Assembly: GCF_004340465.1 (NCBI RefSeq)
Contig: NZ_SLVV01000004.1
Coordinates: 124,001 to 188,000, forward strand
Direction: 5' to 3'
Length of the DNA: 64,000 nucleotides
Source: Mesobacillus foraminis
GTDB lineage: Bacteria; Bacillota; Bacilli; Bacillales; Cytobacillaceae
The notes under the pieces were generated by a model. The model saw nothing but the letters and a program-made list of their open reading frames with translations, did no database searches and was not told where the DNA came from. Of this stretch, positions 27,064-36,636 are shown piece by piece (positions within the stretch are counted from its first letter, which is position 1; each line of letters opens with the position of its first letter). The translations under genes and the position numbers were made by a program.

Positions 27064-27427
27064 CCTTCCTAATTTGCTGGGCTAATTGATCAAGTGATTG
27101 GAATTTTCTTTCCTCTCTAATTTTAAACAGCGGTGTGCACGTCAAAGTTTCACCATATAGAACCCCATTAAAACCCAGCAGATGAATCTCCATGGATTTC
27201 CTGCTATTCGTTCCAAGTGTTGGCTTTACTCCAATATTCATCACACCCAGGTAATTCGATTCATGGAGATTAACCATCACTCCGTATACTCCATTATCCA
27301 GCGAGAATTCAGTCAAATCGAGATTGGCTGTAGGAAAGCCTATATGCCTTCCAAGTTTCTGTCCAGGTACGACTGTGCCAACAATGGGCTGTTTGGTCTG
27401 GATCATTGAAGAATCTGCCAATAACAT
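27011..27427 (-). CDS. ribR: RibR-like flavokinase domain
   Basis: 138 residues from an ATG with AAGGAGTGA upstream. VVPGQKLGRHIGFPTANLDL carries the riboflavin kinase ATP/FMN motif with PTAN, followed by NGVYGVMV and MNIGVKPTLG. RibR enzymes phosphorylate riboflavin and lie in sulfur operons, where FMN-dependent monooxygenases need cofactor, which matches this context. The frame stops at 27011, just where the RibR C-terminal domain continues in the +1 frame (GCC TGA C). Confidence 0.88.
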   Translation of the reverse strand: MLLADSSMIQTKQPIVGTVVPGQKLGRHIGFPTANLDLTEFSLDNGVYGVMVNLHESNYLGVMNIGVKPTLGTNSRKSMEIHLLGFNGVLYGETLTCTPLFKIREERKFQSLDQLAQQIRKDVSSAERSFKHIGYNGA

Positions 27428-27484
27428 TCACTCCTTTCTCGCTTCTGTTTTCTTCCAAAAAGCCCTTCGGCGTTCCTCTTTGAA

Positions 27485-27652
27485 TTACCTCATTGCTTTC
27501 ATCCTGTTTCGCTCATTTTGATATTCCGTTTCAATTTCGGAAAGCGTTAATTCATATAGATGATGTTCGTCTTTTTTATACACTCCTAGCGCTAGTAGCT
27601 TTTGGATCAGCTTTTCTTTTCTTCTGGTGACTGCTCTGCTGAGCTGGCCCAT
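27485..27652 (-). CDS. FbpA-like (Fur-regulated basic protein) small protein
   Basis: 55 residues from the ATG at 27652, with GGGGG 7 bases before it; an ATG two codons earlier is too close. The sequence SRAVTRRKEKLIQKLLALGVYKKDEHHLYELTLSEIE, strongly basic at the N-terminus, fits the FbpA family. FbpA helps the iron-sparing response in B. subtilis. No Fur box was seen, and its place between ssuE and ribR suggests sulfur or flavin control instead. Confidence 0.75.
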   Translation of the reverse strand: MGQLSRAVTRRKEKLIQKLLALGVYKKDEHHLYELTLSEIETEYQNERNRMKAMR

Positions 27653-27712
27653 CCTCATTCCCCCAATCTCCAGATTTTTGCTATCCCCAATGTTGATCCT
27701 TCTCTCTGTCTG

Positions 27713-28261
27713 TTACTGAATTAATGGTGTACTGATCTTTATTTCCTTGACGAACTGGTCGAGGCCTTTCTTAAGCCGATGTTGTGCTTCCTTTTGTATC
27801 GTAAATTGATTTTTCCCTTTCCGTTCAATATGGTGGTCAATCGTAAAGACCCCATTTACAACGTGACTAGCTCCTAATGCGGATAGAACCGGATTTAAGG
27901 CATACTCAATTGTCAGCAGATGTCCGAAAGAGCCGCCAATTACCAGAGGGAGGATGATTTTATCCTCTAGGATCTTCTGCGGCATAAGATCGAGGTAGGT
28001 TTTCAATATCCCGGAGTAGGATGCTTTGTATACTGGTGTTAACACAACCAGCCCGTCGGAATTCTTGATCATTTTATTCGCTTCATTTATGGCCAGGCTA
28101 TCAAAATTAGCCGTGATCAGGTCTTCAGCCGGCAACTCGTGAACCTTAATGACTTCACTGGATACGCCTTCTTCCCTAAATACTGTTAAAGCATAATTCA
28201 GGATTCCATTAAGGCGTGAATGGTCATTGGGTGCCCCGGTAATAATGGCTACTTTTGGCAT
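27713..28261 (-). CDS. ssuE: NADPH-dependent FMN reductase, SsuE type
   Basis: 182 residues. The flavodoxin-like fold shows AIITGAPNDHSRLNGILNYAL (flavin phosphate site), LVVLTPVYKASYSGILKTYLDLMP and the conserved LGASHVV tail. It supplies FMNH2 to the neighbouring SsuD and NtaA-type oxygenases. AAGGAGAGGAACCT precedes the ATG. It sits about 50 bases past the terminator of the copy-2 transporter operon and may be reached by readthrough. Confidence 0.9.
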   Translation of the reverse strand: MPKVAIITGAPNDHSRLNGILNYALTVFREEGVSSEVIKVHELPAEDLITANFDSLAINEANKMIKNSDGLVVLTPVYKASYSGILKTYLDLMPQKILEDKIILPLVIGGSFGHLLTIEYALNPVLSALGASHVVNGVFTIDHHIERKGKNQFTIQKEAQHRLKKGLDQFVKEIKISTPLIQ

Positions 28262-28313
28262 AGGTTCCTCTCCTTTTTAATGTCTCTGATTTTTTTGGGA
28301 ATTTTTTTAAGGG

Positions 28314-28341
28314 CAGACCTAACGAATGGAGGTTAGGTCTG
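28314..28341 (-). terminator. Terminator between ssuB copy 2 and ssuE
   Basis: CAGACCTAAC pairs with GTTAGGTCTG. Read on the minus strand it is followed by CCCTTAAAAAAATT, without a U-run, so it may be partial. Confidence 0.55.
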
Positions 28342-28419
28342 AGACTTTTAAAATGGTTTTTCGATTATTCATCCCGGTTAACTCGGGATTATTCCGAAGT
28401 TATTTACAGGGATCTGGAG

Positions 28420-29187
28420 TTACATGGAAGTAGAATAGAGTTGATTATCCATAGAATCATTGTTTTCTTTCTCCAGGATAAAGTTTAAAATCCTGCTGAC
28501 ATATTTCATGAATAACGGGTTTTCTCTTTGCCTCGGGTATGGAAGGTTAATTGTCTGAAGCCATGAAATCTCCCCATTTTGTATGACAATGACCCGGTTT
28601 GCCAGGGCAACAGCCTCCTCTACATCATGGGTAACTAGGATGGCCGTAAACTTCTTCTCCTTCCATAAATCCTCGATTAACTGATGCATCTCTATGCGGG
28701 TTAATGCATCCAGTGCTCCCAATGGTTCATCTAATAACAGGAGTTCAGGCTGGTGAATAAGGGCTCTTGCAAGGGCTACTCTTTGTCTTTGTCCACCTGA
28801 TAAAACCCCAGGCCAATCTTTCGAACGGTCCAAAAGCCCTACTTGATCCAAAATAGTATGAATTTTATTATGTGAACCTTTTTTTAATCCAAGGCCGACA
28901 TTTTGTTCAACTGTTTTCCATGGGAGCAGGCGCCCATCTTGAAACATGATTTTCGCTACGGATTTATCTCTTATTGGTTTACCTTTTTGCATTAAACTGC
29001 CTGAGCTGGGTTGCTCCAATCCGGCAATCAGCCGAAGGAGAGTGCTTTTGCCGCATCCGCTCTTGCCTACAATCGCCACAAAATCCCCTTTATTCACCTT
29101 TAGATTTATATTGTTTAAAACCTGTTGCTGCCCAAAAGTTTTGTGGACACCCGACAGCTCCAGTATTGTCTCTTTCCCTATGTTCAC
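28420..29187 (-). CDS. ssuB: Sulfonate-type ABC transporter ATPase (copy 2)
   Basis: 255 residues from the GTG at 29187 (GGAGGA 7 bases upstream; a GTG two codons earlier abuts it). Walker [18 protein letters not shown] signature, LLLLDEPLGALD and VTHD are intact. It serves the copy-2 permease. The last 15 residues are a polar tail absent from copy 1. Confidence 0.93.
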   Translation of the reverse strand: MNIGKETILELSGVHKTFGQQQVLNNINLKVNKGDFVAIVGKSGCGKSTLLRLIAGLEQPSSGSLMQKGKPIRDKSVAKIMFQDGRLLPWKTVEQNVGLGLKKGSHNKIHTILDQVGLLDRSKDWPGVLSGGQRQRVALARALIHQPELLLLDEPLGALDALTRIEMHQLIEDLWKEKKFTAILVTHDVEEAVALANRVIVIQNGEISWLQTINLPYPRQRENPLFMKYVSRILNFILEKENNDSMDNQLYSTSM

Positions 29188-29198
29188 TTTCACTCCTC

Positions 29199-29963
29199 CT
29201 ACTTTTGGTAATTGCTATTCCACTTCAGGAACCGTTTTTCAGCCAATTTAGCGGCGACATCAGAGAGCTTTCCAAGTATGGCATACAGCATGATACTTAG
29301 GACCACTACATCTAATTGCATAAACTCTCTTGCATTCATCGCCATATATCCAATTCCCGAGTTCGCTGCAATTGTTTCGGCAACAATTAAGGTCACCCAT
29401 GTAATCCCCAGTGCAAAGCGCACTCCCACTAAAATCGAGGATAGAGCTCCTGGGAAAATTACATGCAGGAATAAACTGAAGCCTTTTAAACCATAAACTT
29501 TGCCCATTTCGATTAAAGAAGGGTCAACCGAACGAATCCCGTGAAAGGTATTCAAGTAAATTGGGAAAAAAGTACCCAATGCCACCAAGAACAGCTTTGC
29601 CTCTTCCTCAATTCCAAACCACAAAATGACGATTGGAATTAAGGCAAGATGGGGAATGTTCCGAATCATTTGAATGGTTGTATCAAGGATCGTTTCCGCC
29701 ACCTTCGATAATCCGTTCCATAGGCCGAGTATAAATCCAATCCCTCCACCGATGATAAACCCCCAGAATGCCCGTTTGGAGCTTACACCGATGTCATGCC
29801 ACAGCTGTCCAGACTGCCCCAGCTCCACCCCTGCTTTAAATATATCCACAGGATTCGGCAAAATCCGGGATGAAATGTAACCTAAAACTGATAAAACCTG
29901 CCAGGCAGCCATTAAGAGGATTGGGACGATCCATGGCACCAGCTGTATTAGTCTTTTTTTCAT
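29199..29963 (-). CDS. ssuC: Sulfonate-type ABC transporter permease (copy 2)
   Basis: 254 residues from the ATG at 29963 with AGGTGA 5 bases upstream; a GTG at 29972 overlaps the ssuD stop. Six spans and the permease loop are as in copy 1 (KGFSLFLHVIFPGALSSILVG). The ssuD-ssuC junction is tight, indicating coupling. Confidence 0.9.
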   Translation of the reverse strand: MKKRLIQLVPWIVPILLMAAWQVLSVLGYISSRILPNPVDIFKAGVELGQSGQLWHDIGVSSKRAFWGFIIGGGIGFILGLWNGLSKVAETILDTTIQMIRNIPHLALIPIVILWFGIEEEAKLFLVALGTFFPIYLNTFHGIRSVDPSLIEMGKVYGLKGFSLFLHVIFPGALSSILVGVRFALGITWVTLIVAETIAANSGIGYMAMNAREFMQLDVVVLSIMLYAILGKLSDVAAKLAEKRFLKWNSNYQK

Positions 29964-29968
29964 TATAC

Positions 29969-31117
29969 TCACCTGTTTGCCTTTAGACTTTTAGGATAAA
30001 GATCGTTCGCGACGATTTCTCCAAATGGACTCACAATTCCAGGAGTCTTGCCTGAAGTGCCGGACTTTTCCAAATCTAGATGAGGGAATAATAATTCTGC
30101 TACACGATAGGATTCTTCTAAGTGAGGATAGCCAGATAGAATAAATGTTTCGATTCCTATTTCCTCATACTCTTTCATTCTTTTTGCTACTGTCGCCGGG
30201 TCTCCAACTAATGCTGTACCAGCTCCTCCTCTGACTAAACCTACTCCTGCCCATAAATTGGGACTTATCTCTAATTGTTCCTTGCTTCCAGAATGCAATT
30301 GGGACATTCTCTTTTGACCTACAGAATCAAATCTGGAAAATACTTTTTGTGAGGAAGAAATTAATTCATCATCCACATATTTAATTAAATCTTCTGCTGC
30401 CTGCCAGGCCTCCATTTCGGTTTCCCTTACGATGACATGAAGGCGAATACCAAAACGTAGCGTTCTCCCCTGTTGTTCGGCAAGCTTTTTTACGTGGTTG
30501 ATTTTTTCCTCGACTTTTGCAGGCGGTTCTCCCCATGTCAAGTAAACATCTACATGCTTGGCCGCAATTTCCTGGCCTATTTGAGATGAACCTCCAAAAT
30601 ATAGCGGTGGATATGGGTCCTGGACTGGAGGATATAATAATTTACCGCCATCTGCCTTTAAATAGCGGCCATCAAAATCCGCTTTCCCAGTTGACAATAA
30701 ATCTCTCCATATGGTTAAAAATTCATCTGTCAGTTCATAACGTTCGGTATGGTTCAGCTGAAGCCCGTCACCTGCAAGTTCAACGGGATCGCCCCCTGTA
30801 ACGACATTGATCAGAAGGCGGCCATTTGAAAGACGGTCAAACGTGGAAGCCATTCGCGCAGCTTGTGATGGTGAAGTAAGTCCTGGACGTACAGCAACCA
30901 AAAACTTCATTTGGGAAGTAACCGAGATAAGGGAAGATGCTACCACCCAGGCATCTTCGCAGGATCTTCCTGTTGGAAGCAAAGCCCCTGTATATCCCAT
31001 TGAATCGACTGCCTGTGCGACTTGTTTTAAATAAGGAAGATTCACTTCCCGCCCTCCAGTTGAAACGCCTAAATACCTCGAATCTCCATGAGTAGGAATA
31101 AACCAAAAAACCTTCAT
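29969..31117 (-). CDS. ssuD: FMNH2-dependent alkanesulfonate monooxygenase
   Basis: 382 residues, normal for SsuD. The start at 31117 gives [17 protein letters not shown], aligning with SsuD proteins; AAAGG is 10 bases upstream. Signature segments are [25 protein letters not shown]-like [11 protein letters not shown] and [13 protein letters not shown]. It oxidises sulfonates to aldehyde and sulfite using FMNH2 from SsuE. Within ssuA-ssuD-ssuC-ssuB. Confidence 0.94.
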   Translation of the reverse strand: MKVFWFIPTHGDSRYLGVSTGGREVNLPYLKQVAQAVDSMGYTGALLPTGRSCEDAWVVASSLISVTSQMKFLVAVRPGLTSPSQAARMASTFDRLSNGRLLINVVTGGDPVELAGDGLQLNHTERYELTDEFLTIWRDLLSTGKADFDGRYLKADGGKLLYPPVQDPYPPLYFGGSSQIGQEIAAKHVDVYLTWGEPPAKVEEKINHVKKLAEQQGRTLRFGIRLHVIVRETEMEAWQAAEDLIKYVDDELISSSQKVFSRFDSVGQKRMSQLHSGSKEQLEISPNLWAGVGLVRGGAGTALVGDPATVAKRMKEYEEIGIETFILSGYPHLEESYRVAELLFPHLDLEKSGTSGKTPGIVSPFGEIVANDLYPKSLKANR

Positions 31118-31137
31118 CTCATTCATCCTTTCTCTCT

Positions 31138-32109
31138 TTATTTAATGCTTGCATCTTTTACATTTATCTTTTTAGGAATTAATTTAAGGTCATAAAACTG
31201 GTCAGCAATCTTTTGCTGATCATTCAGGACTTCTTCTGTTACCTTTTCTAAGCCAAAACTTCTCCTGTTAAGTGTCCTTTCTAGTGTTTCAACGTCCATG
31301 CCAATTTGTGGCGCCAGGAACTCAGCTGCTTCTCTTGGGTTTTCGGAAACCCACTTTTCTGTTTTCTTTACCTCTTCGTAAATGATTTCTAGAACATCAG
31401 GATTTTTATCCGCAAATGACTTTGATGATAGGAAAAACTCCCTGTTGGCGGCTAATTCTTTCGCATTGGCGATTATCCTTGCATTTGCTGTGAGCTCTGC
31501 ATCAGCTAAAAATGGATCCCATATGACCCACGCATCGATATCCCCTTTTTCAAATGCAGCCCTTGCATCTGCTGGCGGAAGAAAGGCAGTCTCGATTTCA
31601 TGGTATTGGATTCCTGCTTCTTCAAGCGCCTTCACAAGTAAGAAGTGAACATTGGAACCCTTATTTAACCCAATTTTTTTTCCTTTTAAATCCTTCAGGC
31701 TTTCGATCGATGAATTCTCAGGAACGATAATGGCTTCCCCATTTGGATTCGGTGGTTCATTTGCAAAGTAGACGAACGGTGCTTCCGCAGCTTGAGCAAA
31801 GATGGGCGGTGCTTCCCCGGTATGGCCAAAATTAATACTTCCTACATTTAAAGCTTCCAATAATTGAGGACCCGCGGGAAATTCTGTCCATTGAATGGAA
31901 AACCCTTTTTTCTTCAAGGTATCATCAAGACTTTTATCCGCTTTTAAAATATTTAAGGTTCCAAACTTTTGATATCCTATATGAATGACTTTGTTATTCT
32001 CCTTATCCGGTTCGCTGTTTGCTTTCCCCGACGGCGTTGAACTGCATCCACAAATCATGAAAGCTAATAATGTGCTCATAATAAGGAACATGAAAGAGCG
32101 TAACTTCAT
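31138..32109 (-). CDS. ssuA: Sulfonate-type ABC transporter, substrate-binding lipoprotein (copy 2)
   Basis: 323 residues from the ATG at 32109 with GGAGG 8 bases upstream; an upstream in-frame TTG overlaps that site. The lipobox is ICGCSS at about residue 21. The mature part is an SsuA-type protein ([50 protein letters not shown], in pieces). First gene of the copy-2 operon, downstream of the shared dyad at 32152-32169. Confidence 0.92.
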   Translation of the reverse strand: MKLRSFMFLIMSTLLAFMICGCSSTPSGKANSEPDKENNKVIHIGYQKFGTLNILKADKSLDDTLKKKGFSIQWTEFPAGPQLLEALNVGSINFGHTGEAPPIFAQAAEAPFVYFANEPPNPNGEAIIVPENSSIESLKDLKGKKIGLNKGSNVHFLLVKALEEAGIQYHEIETAFLPPADARAAFEKGDIDAWVIWDPFLADAELTANARIIANAKELAANREFFLSSKSFADKNPDVLEIIYEEVKKTEKWVSENPREAAEFLAPQIGMDVETLERTLNRRSFGLEKVTEEVLNDQQKIADQFYDLKLIPKKINVKDASIK

Positions 32110-32151
32110 TCCATCAACCTCCAATTTTTAGTTCGGGAATTTGATAAAACT

Positions 32152-32169
32152 GCTTTCGGTGATCCGATC
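32152..32169 (-). promoter_or_regulatory. Shared sulfur-leader dyad, copy A (ssuA leader)
   Basis: TCGGATCACCGA (minus strand, 32156-32167) within GATCGGATCACCGAAAGC, 43 bases before the ssuA start. It is nearly identical to copy B at 33290-33306. As RNA it can fold into a CGG/CCG stem with an AUCA loop, with GCU/AGC pairing outside. Confidence 0.6.
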
Positions 32170-32254
32170 AGCACTGACTGCGCCATACATGCATAGCAGG
32201 ACTGAATATTCCGGTACATCAGGTTGGCGCGGGTAAGGAAGAAGCAATATAAAA

Positions 32255-32300
32255 AGGCTCTGGGTTTAAGTGTCTAATAGAACACTTAATTCCAGAGCCT
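32255..32300 (-). terminator. Strong terminator after the TSUP gene
   Basis: AGGCTCTGG arms and an inner TTAAGTGT/ACACTTAA pairing form a long hairpin. The minus-strand reading ends in CCTTTTTATAT. Confidence 0.85.
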
Positions 32301-32325
32301 CTGGCCTTCCAGTCGGCATATGAAT

Positions 32326-33216
32326 TTATGGATTAATATCCAATTGATTGACAGCTTTATAATTCGTGATTTTTGAAACCGTATAAACGATGGCAACAAT
32401 CCAGATGAAAGCAATTCCAATATAAACATAGGGGTAAAGTGCAGCGTTATCAATCCAGGTGGTAACCAGAGTTCTGGCATTCACAAGGATAATAAAGCCT
32501 CCAACCAGCACTCCCATCAATTGCGCATGAATTTTTTGAACCAGCCATGCCGCAATTGGAGCCGCAATAATGCCCCCGATCATCAAGGCTGCAACCCAGA
32601 GCCAGTTCACTTGCTCCCATCCCAGGGAAATCAGGAACCCAAGAGTAGCAGAGACAGCGATGGCAAATTCACTAGTATCAACGGTCCCAACTACTTTGCG
32701 GGGACTCATGCCTTTCTTGGATAATAAAACCGGGGTTGCAATTGGACCCCATCCCCCTCCGCCAGTTGCATCCGCAAAGCCTGCAATTAATCCTAAAGGA
32801 ATCGATTGCTTCCTGCTAAGTGAGATGCCTTTCTTTTCTTCTGAGGGACGGAACTTGAACAAAAATCGGATTAGAACATAAACACCTAATAATAGTAGAA
32901 ATAAGGATACATATGGCTTTGCCAGGTTGCCTGGTATATTGCTTAAGAAGGTCGCTCCTAAAAAGGCACCAATGGAACCGGGAATTACCAGGCGATAAAC
33001 GGTCTGTTTATCCACATTCCCAAACTTGATATGCGAAACTCCCGAAGCAGCAGTTGTAACGACTTCGGCAAGATGGACCGAAGCAGAGGCCACTGCCGGC
33101 GCGATGCTAAATGCCAGTAAAAGCGAAGATGATGTAACTCCATAAGCCATGCCTAATGCCCCATCGATCAACTGGGCAAGCAAGCCAATAAATGCGAAGA
33201 TGATTAACTTTTTCAT
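32326..33216 (-). CDS. TSUP (TauE/SafE) family anion exporter
   Basis: 296 residues from the ATG at 33216 with CGAGGTG upstream. The open frame extends to a TTG at 33270, but that part is the attenuator leader. About eight spans, with the family halves FAFIGLLAQLIDGALGMAYGVTSSSLLL and PLGLIAGFADATGGGGWGPIATPVLL. TSUP proteins move sulfite, sulfoacetate or similar anions. Beside sulfonate oxygenases, sulfite export is the simplest role. It has its own promoter, attenuator and terminator. Confidence 0.9.
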   Translation of the reverse strand: MKKLIIFAFIGLLAQLIDGALGMAYGVTSSSLLLAFSIAPAVASASVHLAEVVTTAASGVSHIKFGNVDKQTVYRLVIPGSIGAFLGATFLSNIPGNLAKPYVSLFLLLLGVYVLIRFLFKFRPSEEKKGISLSRKQSIPLGLIAGFADATGGGGWGPIATPVLLSKKGMSPRKVVGTVDTSEFAIAVSATLGFLISLGWEQVNWLWVAALMIGGIIAAPIAAWLVQKIHAQLMGVLVGGFIILVNARTLVTTWIDNAALYPYVYIGIAFIWIVAIVYTVSKITNYKAVNQLDINP

Positions 33217-33242
33217 AAAACACACCTCGTAAACAATTTGAT

Positions 33243-33291
33243 TTGGGTTATAAAAAAAGACATAACCCAATTAACGAAAAAAGGTTATGCC
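33243..33291 (-). promoter_or_regulatory. Transcription attenuator with two mutually exclusive hairpins
   Basis: Reading the minus strand: GGCATAACC (33291-33283) pairs with GGTTATGTC (33267-33259) and runs directly into seven T (33258-33252), an intrinsic terminator. Alternatively TTGGGTTAT (33270-33262) pairs perfectly with ATAACCCAA (33251-33243), putting the U-run in a loop. Both use bases 33262-33267, so only one can form. It lies inside the 5' leader of the TSUP gene. Confidence 0.75.
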
Positions 33292-33306
33292 TTCGGTGTT
33301 CCGATC
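33290..33306 (-). promoter_or_regulatory. Shared sulfur-leader dyad, copy B (TSUP leader)
   Basis: TCGGAACACCGA (minus strand, 33293-33304) within GATCGGAACACCGAAGGC, directly before the terminator arm of the attenuator. Outer CC/GG pairs replace the GCU/AGC of copy A. Confidence 0.6.
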
Positions 33307-33339
33307 GGTCATAATATTTTGTTTTTGTTGATTAATCAG

Positions 33340-33369
33340 ATTATAATCCAGACTATCCGCACCAGTCAA
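33340..33369 (-). promoter_or_regulatory. Sigma-A promoter of the TSUP gene
   Basis: Minus-strand TTGACT (33369-33364), an 18-bp spacer and TATAAT (33345-33340). Transcription should start near 33333, leaving a leader of about 115 bases with the dyad and attenuator. Confidence 0.75.
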
Positions 33370-33566
33370 CTAGGAATTAAAATTTTATAGATTTATATTT
33401 TATGATCTTCCTCTCTCTTTACGCTTTTACTCTTTAATCTCTTGATACCCGGGTTATGAACCTATTTTATGAGAGATTGAAACAAAGGGTGTCTTAAAAA
33501 AATACTGTCCTTGTAAAAAAAAACAGCACCCTTTAACTTAGAGTATGGAGAGCAAATTTTAGAGAA

Positions 33567-35629
<2,063 letters not shown>

Positions 35630-35692
35630 CTGGCTCCCCTCCGAAATCTGTTTATAAAGGTAGTGATGTTCAGAATTATTTAGTTGAGATGT

Positions 35693-36331
35693 TTATAGGC
35701 TGACAGCTTCAAGAATCCATACATAGCGATTCCGTCGGCTGAAGGTCACTTTGTAATCATTCTTTTCAAACAGTTCCCGTAAAACCGGAATGGTCGTATA
35801 ATACTCGGTCTCCAAATCCTTTGCCAAGTTAGGAAAACCCGCCAATTTGGCATCTTTTATAGCTTGATTATAGTCGTCCTTTGTCTGAAACATTGTATCT
35901 GCAAATACAATCCTTCCACCTGCTTTTAAGATTACTTTGTATTGGGCGATTGCCTTGTTCTTCTCAAAATCAGTCAAGTGGTGAAAAGCATATGTGCTTA
36001 CGATCGTATCGAATGACAAGGAGTCTGGATAATTTAGGAAGTCTCCGTCAAGTAAGTTCATTTTCCCCTTTAATTTTCCCTCCGCAATTTTCCTCATTGC
36101 AGGTGATGGTTCAATCCCTGTAACTTTATTGCCGTTTCTTAGCAGCAGGTCCGTCAAATTGCCTGTTCCCGCCCCAAACTCTAATACATGCCCAAATGAA
36201 CGCTCCGCCACTGTTTCAAGAATGGACTGGTACCCTCTAAAAACTTCCTGGTACTCTATCGTATTTCCGCCAACTGTACTGTCATAGGAGGAGGCCCATT
36301 CATCGAAAACATTAAGAAATTCTCTGCCCAA
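35693..36331 (-). CDS. yrrT: Class I SAM-dependent methyltransferase YrrT
   Basis: 212 residues from a TTG at 36331 (LGREFLNVFDEWASSYD), with GAGGTG 6 bases upstream. An ATG-started extension to 36370 covers that site and is not conserved. Motif I is VLEFGAGTGNLTDLL, motif II GIEPSPAMR. B. subtilis yrrT heads yrrT-mtnN-mccAB-yrhC; here mtnN and yrhC are absent. Its target is not established. Confidence 0.9.
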   Translation of the reverse strand: MGREFLNVFDEWASSYDSTVGGNTIEYQEVFRGYQSILETVAERSFGHVLEFGAGTGNLTDLLLRNGNKVTGIEPSPAMRKIAEGKLKGKMNLLDGDFLNYPDSLSFDTIVSTYAFHHLTDFEKNKAIAQYKVILKAGGRIVFADTMFQTKDDYNQAIKDAKLAGFPNLAKDLETEYYTTIPVLRELFEKNDYKVTFSRRNRYVWILEAVSL

Positions 36332-36539
36332 CCTGTTCACCTCGTTTAATTTGATTATTCTTACCTGCATAGTATGATTTATGGGTTGAATGGTGCTCTA
36401 TCCTTTTTATATGAATCTGTCTTCAATGAACATATAGCGAACCATACACACTCGGGGCAAACCCTTTTATTCTCATGGAAAAATGGAATCAAACATCAGG
36501 GGTACAATTATGCTCAGTAGACTGGTAATTCAAATTAAA

Positions 36540-36554
36540 TCGTAATGATTACGA
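36540..36554 (+). promoter_or_regulatory. Perfect Zur-type box
   Basis: TCGTAATGATTACGA is an exact 7-1-7 inverted repeat and equals the Bacillus zinc-repressor (Zur) consensus TCGTAATNATTACGA. It differs from Fur (TGATAAT) and PerR (TTATAAT) types. It ends 6 bases before a -35 element. Confidence 0.8.
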
Positions 36555-36560
36555 AACTCA

Positions 36561-36589
36561 TTTACAAAAATGCCAACATGCTCTACAAT
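36561..36589 (+). promoter_or_regulatory. Sigma-A promoter of the PepSY operon
   Basis: TTTACA (36561-36566), a 17-bp spacer and TACAAT (36584-36589), followed by a leader of about 40 bases to the start codon. Confidence 0.75.
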
Positions 36590-36636
36590 TCTATAAGTAA
36601 ATCTTTAAAGCTATGTTTATATTAAGGAGATCTATT

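Noticed and set aside
32110-32325. S-box (SAM) or T-box riboswitch before the ssu operon
   Set aside because: None of the conserved boxes is present; only the short dyad and a downstream terminator were found.
33217-33270. N-terminal extension of the TSUP gene from a TTG
   Set aside because: These bases form the attenuator hairpins, and a good ribosome site precedes the ATG at 33216.
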